Shown in pieces: positions 7,358 through 13,287 of a DNA stretch of 14,015 bases. Location of the stretch: contig JAIPFN010000141.1 of assembly GCA_021736615.1 (NCBI GenBank), positions 1 through 14,015 on the forward strand, in the 5' to 3' direction. Under the pieces are notes generated by a model. The model saw only the letters and a program-made list of their open reading frames with translations. It had not been told where the DNA came from and did no database searches. The DNA comes from Phycisphaerae bacterium (GTDB lineage Bacteria > Planctomycetota > Phycisphaerae > Sedimentisphaerales > Anaerohalosphaeraceae). Position 1 is the first letter of the stretch, and every line of letters begins with the position of its first letter. Position numbers and translations under genes: made by a program.

Positions 7358-7410
7358 TGAATAACTCCCTAAATGCGAAAACTGCTTTCCAGATTAAAAA
7401 ATATTTAATA

Positions 7411-7447
7411 TTTGCACGGTAATAAAATAACCTTTTGCACGTATAAT
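7411..7447 (+). promoter_or_regulatory. Possible promoter/operator between hisI and the flippase-like gene
   Basis: A perfect -10 sequence, TATAAT (7442-7447), lies about 60 bases before the TTG start at 7511. Directly upstream are two identical octamers, TTTGCACG, at 7411-7418 and 7434-7441, 23 bases apart (about two helical turns). The second abuts the -10, so it cannot be a normal -35. A regulator binding site or a sigma factor with a different -35 is possible. No good -35 at 16-18 bases spacing was found. Confidence 0.35.
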
Positions 7448-7510
7448 TCCGATTACACTGATAATAAGTTTAAAGGTTGATGGGTACAAGTATTATTTGA
7501 GGAATTTGAG

Positions 7511-8545
7511 TTGCAGGCGGACACAATAAGCGAAAGAAAAAAGAAAATTCTGAATATTTTGCGAATTTCAGTCGCATTATTAGCCCTGATAGTCATCATT
7601 TTCATCTGTTACAGACAGAGAGACGATTTTAAGACGCTTTTTGCCAGTCTTCCGCCGAAAATTTTTATTGCCGGGATCCTGTTATTTGTACTGGCAAACA
7701 TAATCATTTCGTTACGCTGGTATTTGCTGCTTGGATCACAGAATATCAAAGTTCCATTTAAGGCAGCAATGAAGGTTCACTTCCTGGGCCTGTTTTACAA
7801 CAATATTATGGTCAGTTCCGTCGGCGGCGACATGCTCAGGGTGTGGTATATCGCAAAATATACCACAAAACGGCTTGAAGCCGGTCTCAGTGTCGTCGTT
7901 GACAGGCTCCTTGGGCTTTTTTCGTTGATATTAATGGCCCTGACTTTCTATTTCCTTTTTCCCGTCGATCTTCCTGCCGGCAAAGCCAAAGCTGGCCTGT
8001 GGGCCAGGATTTCCCCTTATTCGATGCAAATATCAATGGTTTTGGGCTTTATCGCACTTGCTATTGCGGTTATCCTTATCTACAAACCAACGCGAACTGT
8101 CATATTAAATGCTTTGCTGAAAATACTCTCGCATCGCCAGAGAGTTGCAAAGGCGATCGCTCTTTACTGCACAAAGCCCCTTACCCTGGCCATGTGTACT
8201 ATACTGACCTTCTTTGCTCAAAGCCTGCCAATTATTGGATTCTGGATGATGGGAAAGGCAATGGATATTCCGATACCGGCTAAGTATTACTTTGTATTTT
8301 TCCCCATCAGCTGGGTTCTTGGGGCATTGCCGGTAAGCATTGGCGGCATAGGTGTTCTTGAGGGCGGTCTTGCCGGTCTTTTCGCGGTTTTACCCGGAGT
8401 GACGTTTAACCAGGGGCTTGCTTTGGCTTTATGTCAGAGATTTGTATTTATTCTGGGATCTATGCCGGGTGTTTGCATACATTTAACGGGCGCTCATTTA
8501 CCTTCCGATAAAGAGGAGATTTTTATTGACTCTGACCTTGATTAG
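7511..8545 (+). CDS. Flippase-like integral membrane protein (TIGR00374 / AglD-MprF-N type)
   Basis: A 344-residue polytopic membrane protein of the lysylphosphatidylglycerol-synthase transmembrane (UPF0104) family. Members are the flippase half of MprF or stand-alone proteins near glycosyltransferases; most have no proven substrate. About seven or eight hydrophobic segments are seen, near residues 17-33, 50-72, 86-102, 130-150, 171-190, 223-245, 258-280 and 304-325. The family motif SVGGDMLRVWY (103-113) with the following VVVDRLLGL (128-136) is present, as is the second motif LPVSIGGIGVLEGGLAGLF (273-291). There is no C-terminal GNAT-like aminoacyltransferase domain, so it cannot be a full MprF. 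The start is a TTG with GAGG about 8 bases upstream; no ATG lies close by. A 210-base gap separates it from the DUF502 gene, so co-transcription is uncertain. The substrate is unknown, probably a lipid or polyprenyl-linked molecule. Confidence 0.87.
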   Translation: MQADTISERKKKILNILRISVALLALIVIIFICYRQRDDFKTLFASLPPKIFIAGILLFVLANIIISLRWYLLLGSQNIKVPFKAAMKVHFLGLFYNNIMVSSVGGDMLRVWYIAKYTTKRLEAGLSVVVDRLLGLFSLILMALTFYFLFPVDLPAGKAKAGLWARISPYSMQISMVLGFIALAIAVILIYKPTRTVILNALLKILSHRQRVAKAIALYCTKPLTLAMCTILTFFAQSLPIIGFWMMGKAMDIPIPAKYYFVFFPISWVLGALPVSIGGIGVLEGGLAGLFAVLPGVTFNQGLALALCQRFVFILGSMPGVCIHLTGAHLPSDKEEIFIDSDLD

Positions 8546-8596
8546 AAGTAAAATCCAACTGATGGTGGTTTATATCGTCTTTATACAAAAAAACAG

Positions 8597-8609
8597 GTCG
8601 TATTACGAC
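8597..8609. promoter_or_regulatory. Perfect dyad GTCGTA-t-TACGAC, possible operator
   Basis: A 6-1-6 perfect palindrome in the gap upstream of the DUF502 gene, 11 bases before a TATAAC (8620-8625) that could be a -10 element. The position would suit an operator overlapping the -35 region, but both sites are short and this is inference only. Confidence 0.25.
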
Positions 8610-8755
8610 ATGAAAAAATTATAACATTCTTACCCATAAAGGATTATGGTGAAAATCCTCTGGGAAACCCGGTCATTTTCATATTCTGTATTTTGAATAT
8701 GAGTTTCGGGTCGGCTTGGAAAATATCCGGTCATTCAGAGGAGCCGAAATTAAAT

Positions 8756-9589
8756 ATGCAGGCATTTAAAAATTTCAGAACATATTTCTTGCGCGGACTT
8801 GCTGCCTTGCTGCCGACGATCCTGACGATCTGGATCTTTGCACAGGGTTACTTGTTTGTAAAAGGCAACATCAGCGAGCACGTAAATAACGGCGTTGTCT
8901 GGGTTCTGACTTCCTCTTTTGACTGGTATCCGCCGGTCACCACCAAACAACTGGAAGAATATGCCATTAAACAGCAGCCCGACCTCAAATTAAATCCGAC
9001 AGCACTTCAGCAAAAAATCCAGGAAGAAGAGATTATAGACGGTGCCCAGAAGGCTCTTGCCGCGAAATACTGGGTAAACGGCCCCGGGCAGATTACCGGC
9101 TTTATCATTGTATTTGTGGGTGTTTGTTTTTTGGGAGCTTTCCTTGCAAGTGTCGCGGGAAGGACCATCTGGCATACTCTCGAAAAAATGTTCACGAATG
9201 CTCCGTTTATCAAGCAGGTTTATCCATATATCAAGCAGGTTACCGACTTTATGCTGACAAAAAAGCAGTTGGCCTTCAGTAAGGTTGTGGCAGTTCAGTA
9301 TCCCAGAAAGGGTGTCTGGTCGCTTGGACTTGTTACGGGAGCAGGTCTAAAAAAAATAGTGGGTAAGATTGAGAAAGAATTTTTGACAGTATTTGTCCCT
9401 AGTTCCCCTACACCTTTTACCGGTTATGTAATAATGACCCCGAAGGAAGATACGATTGAAGTTGAGATGACGGTTGAAGAAGCTTTGAGGTTTACCATAA
9501 GCGGTGGAGTTATTACACCTTCGGAACACGAAGCTTTTCAGGCTTTATCATCAAAAGAGGAGAACAAAGTAGATGATAATGACGTATAA
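8756..9589 (+). CDS. DUF502 family membrane protein
   Basis: A 277-residue membrane protein of the DUF502 family, whose molecular function is not established. The N-terminus FRTYFLRGLAALLPTILTIWIF (about 7-28) is the family's first segment. A second hydrophobic segment spans 113-135 (TGFIIVFVGVCFLGAFLASV). The conserved soluble part follows: NAPFIKQVYPYIKQVTDF (148-165), AVQYPRKGVWSLGLVTG (179-195), FVPSSPTPFTGYVIMTP (213-229) and VEEALRFTISGGV (240-252). About 55 mostly polar residues (52-107, rich in Gln/Glu) between the two membrane segments exceed what I recall for the family. I chose the ATG at 8756, with GAGGAG (8738-8743) 12 bases upstream. A TTG at 8693 would add 21 residues that do not resemble the family. 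It is followed after 41 bases by the hpf gene and may share its transcript. Confidence 0.87.
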   Translation: MQAFKNFRTYFLRGLAALLPTILTIWIFAQGYLFVKGNISEHVNNGVVWVLTSSFDWYPPVTTKQLEEYAIKQQPDLKLNPTALQQKIQEEEIIDGAQKALAAKYWVNGPGQITGFIIVFVGVCFLGAFLASVAGRTIWHTLEKMFTNAPFIKQVYPYIKQVTDFMLTKKQLAFSKVVAVQYPRKGVWSLGLVTGAGLKKIVGKIEKEFLTVFVPSSPTPFTGYVIMTPKEDTIEVEMTVEEALRFTISGGVITPSEHEAFQALSSKEENKVDDNDV

Positions 9590-9630
9590 TGGATATTAAC
9601 TAACGTGCGGTTTTTTTTAAGGAGATGCTT

Positions 9631-9972
9631 ATGCTATTTACGATTACCGGTAGACATTTTGAGATTACAGATCAGATAAGGGCTCATGCTGAAGAGAAAA
9701 CCGGAAAACTCCTCAAATACTATAACAGTATTAATCAGATCGAGGTAATCATCGAGGGTACTGGAGCGGATCAGGGTGTTGAGATCATTGTAGGTGCTGA
9801 GCACAGCAGTGTATTTGTTGCCAAAGAGTCTGGCGATGACATTTTGACATGTATCGACACGGCAGTACATAAATTGGAAAGGCAGTTGCGGAAAAAGAAA
9901 GAAAAGCAGCGTAACAATAAGCATATTACAGAAGCCCCGGAAGCAGAGATAGATTTATCCGAAGCAAGCTGA
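9631..9972 (+). CDS. raiA: Short ribosome hibernation-promoting factor (HPF/RaiA/YfiA family)
   Basis: A 113-residue cytoplasmic protein that binds the 30S decoding centre of idle ribosomes during stationary phase or stress, blocking mRNA and tRNA sites. The whole length is the S30AE domain: MLFTITGRHFEITDQIRAHAEEK (1-23) starts the beta-alpha-beta-beta-beta-alpha fold. The basic helix HKLERQLRKKKEKQR (80-94) contacts 16S rRNA, and a short acidic tail ends the protein. The C-terminal dimerisation domain of long HPF is absent, so it matches the short form. The start at 9631 is favoured over the ATG at 9625 because AAGGAG (9619-9624) lies 6 bases before it but directly touches the earlier one. 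The next gene is a PTS EIIA, an arrangement like the hpf-ptsN pair of the proteobacterial rpoN locus. A hairpin at 9988-10023 probably follows the transcript. Confidence 0.94.
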   Translation: MLFTITGRHFEITDQIRAHAEEKTGKLLKYYNSINQIEVIIEGTGADQGVEIIVGAEHSSVFVAKESGDDILTCIDTAVHKLERQLRKKKEKQRNNKHITEAPEAEIDLSEAS

Positions 9973-9987
9973 CTATTTATATAAAGT

Positions 9988-10023
9988 CACTCTTGTCCAA
10001 AGATAAAGCTTTGGTCAGGAGTG
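9988..10023 (+). terminator. 15-bp hairpin after hpf, possible terminator or mRNA-end structure
   Basis: CACTCTTGTCCAAAG (9988-10002) pairs with CTTTGGTCAGGAGTG (10009-10023) with two mismatches around a six-base loop. It begins 15 bases after the hpf stop codon. No T run follows on either strand, so it is not a classic intrinsic terminator; it could stabilise the 3' end. Confidence 0.45.
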
Positions 10024-10225
10024 GGTTCGACGGACAGCGGACAGCGTTCGACGGTGTTTGCAGATTCGGTACTGGAAACGGTTAGTTTTGCATGTTTTTT
10101 AGAGGTATATTTGGGACAGAGTGAAATGTAACCTGTTTTGGACAGCGATGTTGATTTATAAAATATATTTTGAGCCAATTTTTTGGGAGTAGAGCCAAAA
10201 ATAGTAACTGCGTAACACTTTTTAG

Positions 10226-10275
10226 TTAATGAGTTACGTCAATATTTGAGATGATTTCAGTCAGTTTGAATAATT
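10226..10275. repeat. R element, copy 1 (upstream of EIIA)
   Basis: About 50 bp matching 11361-11411. The identical core TTACGTCAATATTTGAG (17 bases) is followed by a block ending in GTCAGTTTGA; 39 of the first 44 aligned positions agree. It lies 67 bases upstream of the EIIA start. At its second copy it forms the right end of an inverted-repeat unit just before EI. It could be a shared control sequence or a fragment of a small mobile element. Confidence 0.7.
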
Positions 10276-10341
10276 AAATCTAAAACCGGTTGGCCGGTCT
10301 GACAGTTTTAATAAGGTATTAGTAAACTTTTTGGAGTAATT

Positions 10342-10803
10342 ATGAAATTTGCGGATTTTATTTGTTTTGATGCGGTAATCCCCCAGTTAAAGGCCACAGG
10401 TCGTGATGGTGCAATTGCAGAACTGGTTGCAGCTCTCGAAAAAAAAGGTAAGCTTGGGAAAGCTAAATGCAAAGACATTGTCGATGCTATAATAAAGCGT
10501 GAAAATGAGGCCAGCACTGGAATCGGCAAGGGCGTTGCTGTTCCCCATGTCAAGCATGGCGGCGTCGATAAAGTCGTAGCCTTAGTCGGTCTCAGCCGTG
10601 ACGGAATTGATTTCTGTTCACTAGACAAGCAGCCGGTATATACTATAATTCTCCTGGTCAGTCCCTCCAGCGACCCGGACAAGCATCTTCGGGCAATGGA
10701 GAAGATTTTCAAGAACCTCCAGAAAGACGATTTCCGGAAATTTCTCAGGCAGGCGAGGACCGCAGAGGAGATTAAAGAAGCTATTGTTGATCACGACGTA
10801 TAG
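10342..10803 (+). CDS. PTS EIIA component, fructose/nitrogen-regulatory type (PTS_EIIA_2)
   Basis: A 153-residue single-domain phosphocarrier that accepts phosphate from HPr on a histidine. The active site is in GIGKGVAVPHVKHGG (60-74), with His69 as the expected phosphorylated residue. The second conserved histidine is His115 in DPDKHLRAMEKIF. Length and fold match stand-alone EIIA-Fru or PtsN (EIIA-Ntr) proteins. No EIIB or EIIC domain is fused or encoded nearby, so it more likely reports phosphorylation state to regulatory targets than transports sugar; that role is inferred. The start is clear: TTTGGAG ends 5 bases before the ATG. An R element lies upstream and an L element begins 3 bases after the stop. 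The next genes are HPr and enzyme I, its expected phosphate donors. Confidence 0.93.
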   Translation: MKFADFICFDAVIPQLKATGRDGAIAELVAALEKKGKLGKAKCKDIVDAIIKRENEASTGIGKGVAVPHVKHGGVDKVVALVGLSRDGIDFCSLDKQPVYTIILLVSPSSDPDKHLRAMEKIFKNLQKDDFRKFLRQARTAEEIKEAIVDHDV

Positions 10804-10885
10804 AAACTCAAACTGACCTATTGGTCAGTTTGAGAATTACGAATTACGAATTGAAATTTCGCCCTTGCGGGCGAGGCTAATTAAC
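10804..10885. repeat. L element, copy A (after EIIA)
   Basis: Starts directly after the EIIA stop codon. Hairpin 1 is perfect: CTCAAACTGACC (10807-10818), loop TATT, GGTCAGTTTGAG (10823-10834). Then come two full GAATTAC heptamers and a partial one. Hairpin 2 is CGCCC-ttgc-GGGCG (10860-10873), and the element closes with AGGCTAATT. Copies B and C follow HPr and EI. It could act as a processing, stability or termination structure, or be an immobile repeat family; no T run follows hairpin 1. Confidence 0.85.
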
Positions 10886-10893
10886 AAAAAAGA

Positions 10894-10908
10894 TTAGACC
10901 TGGTCTAA
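10894..10908. promoter_or_regulatory. Perfect dyad TTAGACC-t-GGTCTAA, possible operator before HPr
   Basis: A 7-1-7 perfect palindrome in the EIIA-HPr gap, 75 to 90 bases upstream of the HPr start. It is AT-rich at the edges and GC at the centre, a form typical of dimeric repressor sites. It lies just after L element copy A and is not part of the shared element. It is unique in this window. Confidence 0.35.
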
Positions 10909-10982
10909 AACGATTTAATAATGCGTATTTGTATGAAATATAACAGAATTTAGATTTGGAATGAAAAGTGAAGGAAACAGGC

Positions 10983-11267
10983 GTGGGAACTTGCCAGGTT
11001 GACGTGGAAATTAAGAATGCGCAGGGACTGCACATGCGACCGGCTATGCAGTTTGTAGATGTTGCAAGCCGTTACAGTTCTGAGATTTGCGTCAGTAATG
11101 GCGAGACAGATGTTGACGCAAAGAGCATTATGCAGATGACAATGCTTGCTGCGACGTGTGGAACCATTCTAACCATTCGCGCAGAAGGTGAAGATGCCTC
11201 TTCTGCTTTGGAAGAACTCAGGGAGCTTGTAGAGGTAAAGATGTTCGATGAAAAGCCCAATGCGTAA
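10983..11267 (+). CDS. ptsH: Phosphocarrier protein HPr
   Basis: Small cytoplasmic protein that takes phosphate from enzyme I and passes it to EIIA. Counting from the GTG at 10983 (94 residues), GLHMRPAMQFV (15-25) carries the phosphorylated His17 and the conserved Arg19. AKSIMQM (46-52) carries Ser48, equivalent to the regulatory Ser46 of Gram-positive HPr, and the terminal helix SALEELRELVE (74-84) completes the fold. The serine suggests that an HPr kinase/phosphorylase exists elsewhere in the genome; none is in the window. I chose this GTG because AAGGA (10971-10975) lies 7 bases upstream and the N-terminus then has family length. A GTG at 10968 would add five residues. An L element overlaps the end of the gene, and its inverted repeat begins inside the stop codon. 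Confidence 0.94.
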   Translation: MGTCQVDVEIKNAQGLHMRPAMQFVDVASRYSSEICVSNGETDVDAKSIMQMTMLAATCGTILTIRAEGEDASSALEELRELVEVKMFDEKPNA

Positions 11268-11352
11268 TTAACTCAAACTGACCTATTGGCCAGTTTGAGA
11301 ATTATAAATTACGAATTACGAATTACGAATTGAGGTTTCGGCCTTGCGGCCG
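11268..11352. repeat. L element, copy B (after HPr)
   Basis: Hairpin 1: CTCAAACTGACC (11272-11283), loop TATT, GGCCAGTTTGAG (11288-11299), with a single A-C mismatch. Four heptamers of the GAATTAC type plus a partial one follow. Hairpin 2 is CGGCC-ttgc-GGCCG (11339-11352). Compared with copy A, hairpin 2 has exchanged a C-G pair for G-C, which preserves pairing. Confidence 0.85.
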
Positions 11353-11360
11353 ATACATTT

Positions 11361-11411
11361 TTAATGTTTTACGTCAATATTTGAGCTGGTTTCGGTCAGT
11401 TTGAGTTAATT
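11361..11411. repeat. R element, copy 2 (upstream of EI)
   Basis: The match to 10226-10275. Its last 18 bases are the right inverted repeat of the 146-bp unit. It ends 16 bases before the EI start codon, where the ribosome binding site is expected, yet no Shine-Dalgarno sequence is seen there. Confidence 0.7.
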
Positions 11412-11427
11412 GTAAAAGAATTATCTA

Positions 11428-13164
11428 ATGGAAATTAAAAAAGGCATAGCAGTATCACCGGGTATTGCAATTTCAAAACCGATGGTGATCGACTCCAGGA
11501 ATTACAGGATCCCCAGGAGGTCGATTCGTCCTTCTCAGCTTGATATTGAGATTGAGCGTGTCCATGAAGCCTTTGCCGCCGCTATCGAAGAGCTTACTGA
11601 CCTTGAGACCGCCTCGGACATCCGCAAAAGAAATATCAAGGATATCTTTGCGGTTCACATTCGTATTCTTCGCGATAAAATTTACCGCAAAAAGATAACT
11701 GATTTTGTGTCTAGCGAGCTTGTTACCGCCGAATATGCAGTTTCAACCATACTTCGGGAAAGTGCGGTTCAGCTTGCATCTGTTAACGATCTTTACATCA
11801 GTCAGCGTGCCGCGGACATTTATGATATTGAGCGGCGTCTCCTGACTCAACTTGTCGGCAAGATAGAACAGGAGGTCGGCCATCTTGATAAGGAAGTGGT
11901 CATCATCGCCCATGATCTCAGCCCGACCCAGACTGCCGGTTTTGACAAGAATTTCGTAAAAGGCATGGCGACCGAGTCCGGCGGAAGAACAAGTCACACC
12001 GCTATAGTCGCACGCTGTCTTGCAATACCAGCGGTGGTTGCCCTTGACGACATGACGTCCTCGATCACTACCGAAAGCACCGTCATTATCGACGGTAACC
12101 GCGGGATTGTCATTGTCGACCCGGACGAAGAAACTCTTGCTCAGTACCAGCAGTACGCCGTGGATTTCGGCAGACTCGAAACGGAACTCGACACCCTCAG
12201 GGACAAACCTGCGATAACGAGGGACGGAGTTGCGATACAATTGTTCGGCAATATCGAATTTCCTTCAGAAGCGGTTTTTGTCAAGGACAAAGGCGGTCGC
12301 GGCATCGGTCTGTATCGCTCGGAATTTTTGTATCTTTACAGCGGTACCGAGCCGACCGAGCAGGACCACTATCAGGCGTACTCTGAGACAGTAAGACATT
12401 TTCAAGGTGAACCCATTGTCATCAGAACGATGGACCTCGGCGGTGATAAACTTCCGCATAACGCGAATATAGGCGTAGAGGCAAACCCGGTTCTTGGACT
12501 GCGTTCGATCAGGTACTGCCTGAAAAATTTGACTCTGTTCAAAACGCAGATCAGGGCAATTTTGCGGGCATCTGTTCTCGGCGATGTCAGAATCATGCTT
12601 CCGATGATCACAAACCTCCAGGAACTCAGGCAGGCTAAGATGATCATTCGCGACGTTATGGAAGATCTTGACGAATATGCCGTTGAGTATAATCCCTCGA
12701 TCCAGGTTGGGATTATGATCGAAACGCCAAGTGCGGCTCTTATGGCATCGCTTTTCGCCAATGACTGCGATTTTTTCAGCATAGGAACCAACGACCTTAT
12801 CCAGTATACCCTCGCCGTCGACAGGGGTAACGAAAGGGTTTCGTCTTTATATTCAGCAGCCGACCCTGCCGTCCTTCGACTTATCAGGGGAGTTGTTCAC
12901 GACGCTCACAAGGGCAAGATCGGTCTGAGCGTTTGCGGAGAAGTGGCGTCGGAACCGGAGTTTACCATGCTTTTGCTCGGAATGGGCGTAAGAACACTGT
13001 CGCTTGCTCCGCCGATGATCCCGGAAGTAAAACAAGTCATTAGATCGGTGACCATCGACGAGTGCAACGAACTGGCCAGGAAAGTATCGACGATGGATTC
13101 GCAAAGACAGATCAAAAATTATCTCAGGGACACCGCGATAAAAATTCTGCCTGAAGCATATTGA
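11428..13164 (+). CDS. ptsI: Phosphoenolpyruvate-protein phosphotransferase (PTS enzyme I)
   Basis: Cytoplasmic enzyme that transfers phosphate from phosphoenolpyruvate to HPr, the entry step of the PTS. At 578 residues it has the standard enzyme I length, without the N-terminal GAF domain of PtsP/EI-Ntr. The N-terminal part (1-145) contains the helical HPr-binding domain. GGRTSHTAIVAR (185-196) carries the phosphorylated His190. The C-terminal TIM-barrel has GIGLYRSEFLY (292-302, Arg297), VIRTMDLGGDK (331-341), GIMIETPSAAL (428-438), FFSIGTNDLIQYTLAVDR (449-466) and SVCGEVASEP (501-510) with the catalytic Cys503. All key residues are present, so it should be active. No Shine-Dalgarno is evident before the ATG. 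It probably phosphorylates the HPr encoded just upstream; together with EIIA the three form a relay without a permease. Confidence 0.96.
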   Translation: MEIKKGIAVSPGIAISKPMVIDSRNYRIPRRSIRPSQLDIEIERVHEAFAAAIEELTDLETASDIRKRNIKDIFAVHIRILRDKIYRKKITDFVSSELVTAEYAVSTILRESAVQLASVNDLYISQRAADIYDIERRLLTQLVGKIEQEVGHLDKEVVIIAHDLSPTQTAGFDKNFVKGMATESGGRTSHTAIVARCLAIPAVVALDDMTSSITTESTVIIDGNRGIVIVDPDEETLAQYQQYAVDFGRLETELDTLRDKPAITRDGVAIQLFGNIEFPSEAVFVKDKGGRGIGLYRSEFLYLYSGTEPTEQDHYQAYSETVRHFQGEPIVIRTMDLGGDKLPHNANIGVEANPVLGLRSIRYCLKNLTLFKTQIRAILRASVLGDVRIMLPMITNLQELRQAKMIIRDVMEDLDEYAVEYNPSIQVGIMIETPSAALMASLFANDCDFFSIGTNDLIQYTLAVDRGNERVSSLYSAADPAVLRLIRGVVHDAHKGKIGLSVCGEVASEPEFTMLLLGMGVRTLSLAPPMIPEVKQVIRSVTIDECNELARKVSTMDSQRQIKNYLRDTAIKILPEAY

Positions 13165-13250
13165 TTCAAACCGTCCTATCGGTCGGTTTGATAATTATAA
13201 ATTACGAATTATGAATTACGAATTGAGGTTTCGGCCTTACGGCCGAGGCT
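13165..13250. repeat. L element, copy C (after EI)
   Basis: Starts one base after the EI stop. Hairpin 1: TCAAACCGTCC (13166-13176), loop TATC, GGTCGGTTTGA (13181-13191), one T-T mismatch. A T-A pair of copy A is replaced by C-G at 13172/13185. Four imperfect heptamers (including AAATTAC and GAATTAT) plus a partial one follow. Hairpin 2 is CGGCC-ttac-GGCCG (13232-13245), then AGGCTATT. No R element follows here. Confidence 0.85.
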
Positions 13251-13287
13251 ATTATATTTAAATGGTAATATTCAAACGCAAACTTTA

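Larger units (their letters stand above)
9973..10341. other. 369-base gap between hpf and EIIA with hairpins and an R-element copy
   Basis: No convincing gene. From left to right it holds a large imperfect hairpin (9988-10023), a short duplication in which TTCGACGG flanks GACAGCG repeats (10026-10055), the R element (10226-10275) and a hairpin, ACCGG-ttgg-CCGGT (10283-10296), flanked by TAAAAC and GTTTTA. A 63-codon minus frame (9987-10178) starts at TTG without a ribosome binding site and lies across the hairpin, so I did not accept it. GGAG at 10333-10336 is the ribosome binding site of EIIA. Confidence 0.5.
11266..11411. mobile_element. 146-bp MITE-like unit with perfect 18-bp terminal inverted repeats
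   Basis: AATTAACTCAAACTGACC (11266-11283) is exactly complementary to GGTCAGTTTGAGTTAATT (11394-11411). Inside lie L element copy B and R element copy 2. The unit starts inside the HPr stop codon and ends 16 bases before the EI start. The ends are AT-rich and palindromic, so a target duplication cannot be read unambiguously. There is no coding capacity; if mobile, it would need a transposase from elsewhere. An alternative is that the inverted repeat is a local regulatory structure rather than transposon ends. Confidence 0.5.

Noticed and set aside
9987..10178. 63-codon minus-strand frame between hpf and EIIA
   Set aside because: TTG start without a ribosome binding site, ends within the hairpin after hpf, no recognisable domain. 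It cannot be excluded completely.
11743..12240. 165-codon minus frame inside the enzyme I gene
   Set aside because: Enzyme I motifs on the plus strand are complete; the antisense frame has no recognisable family.
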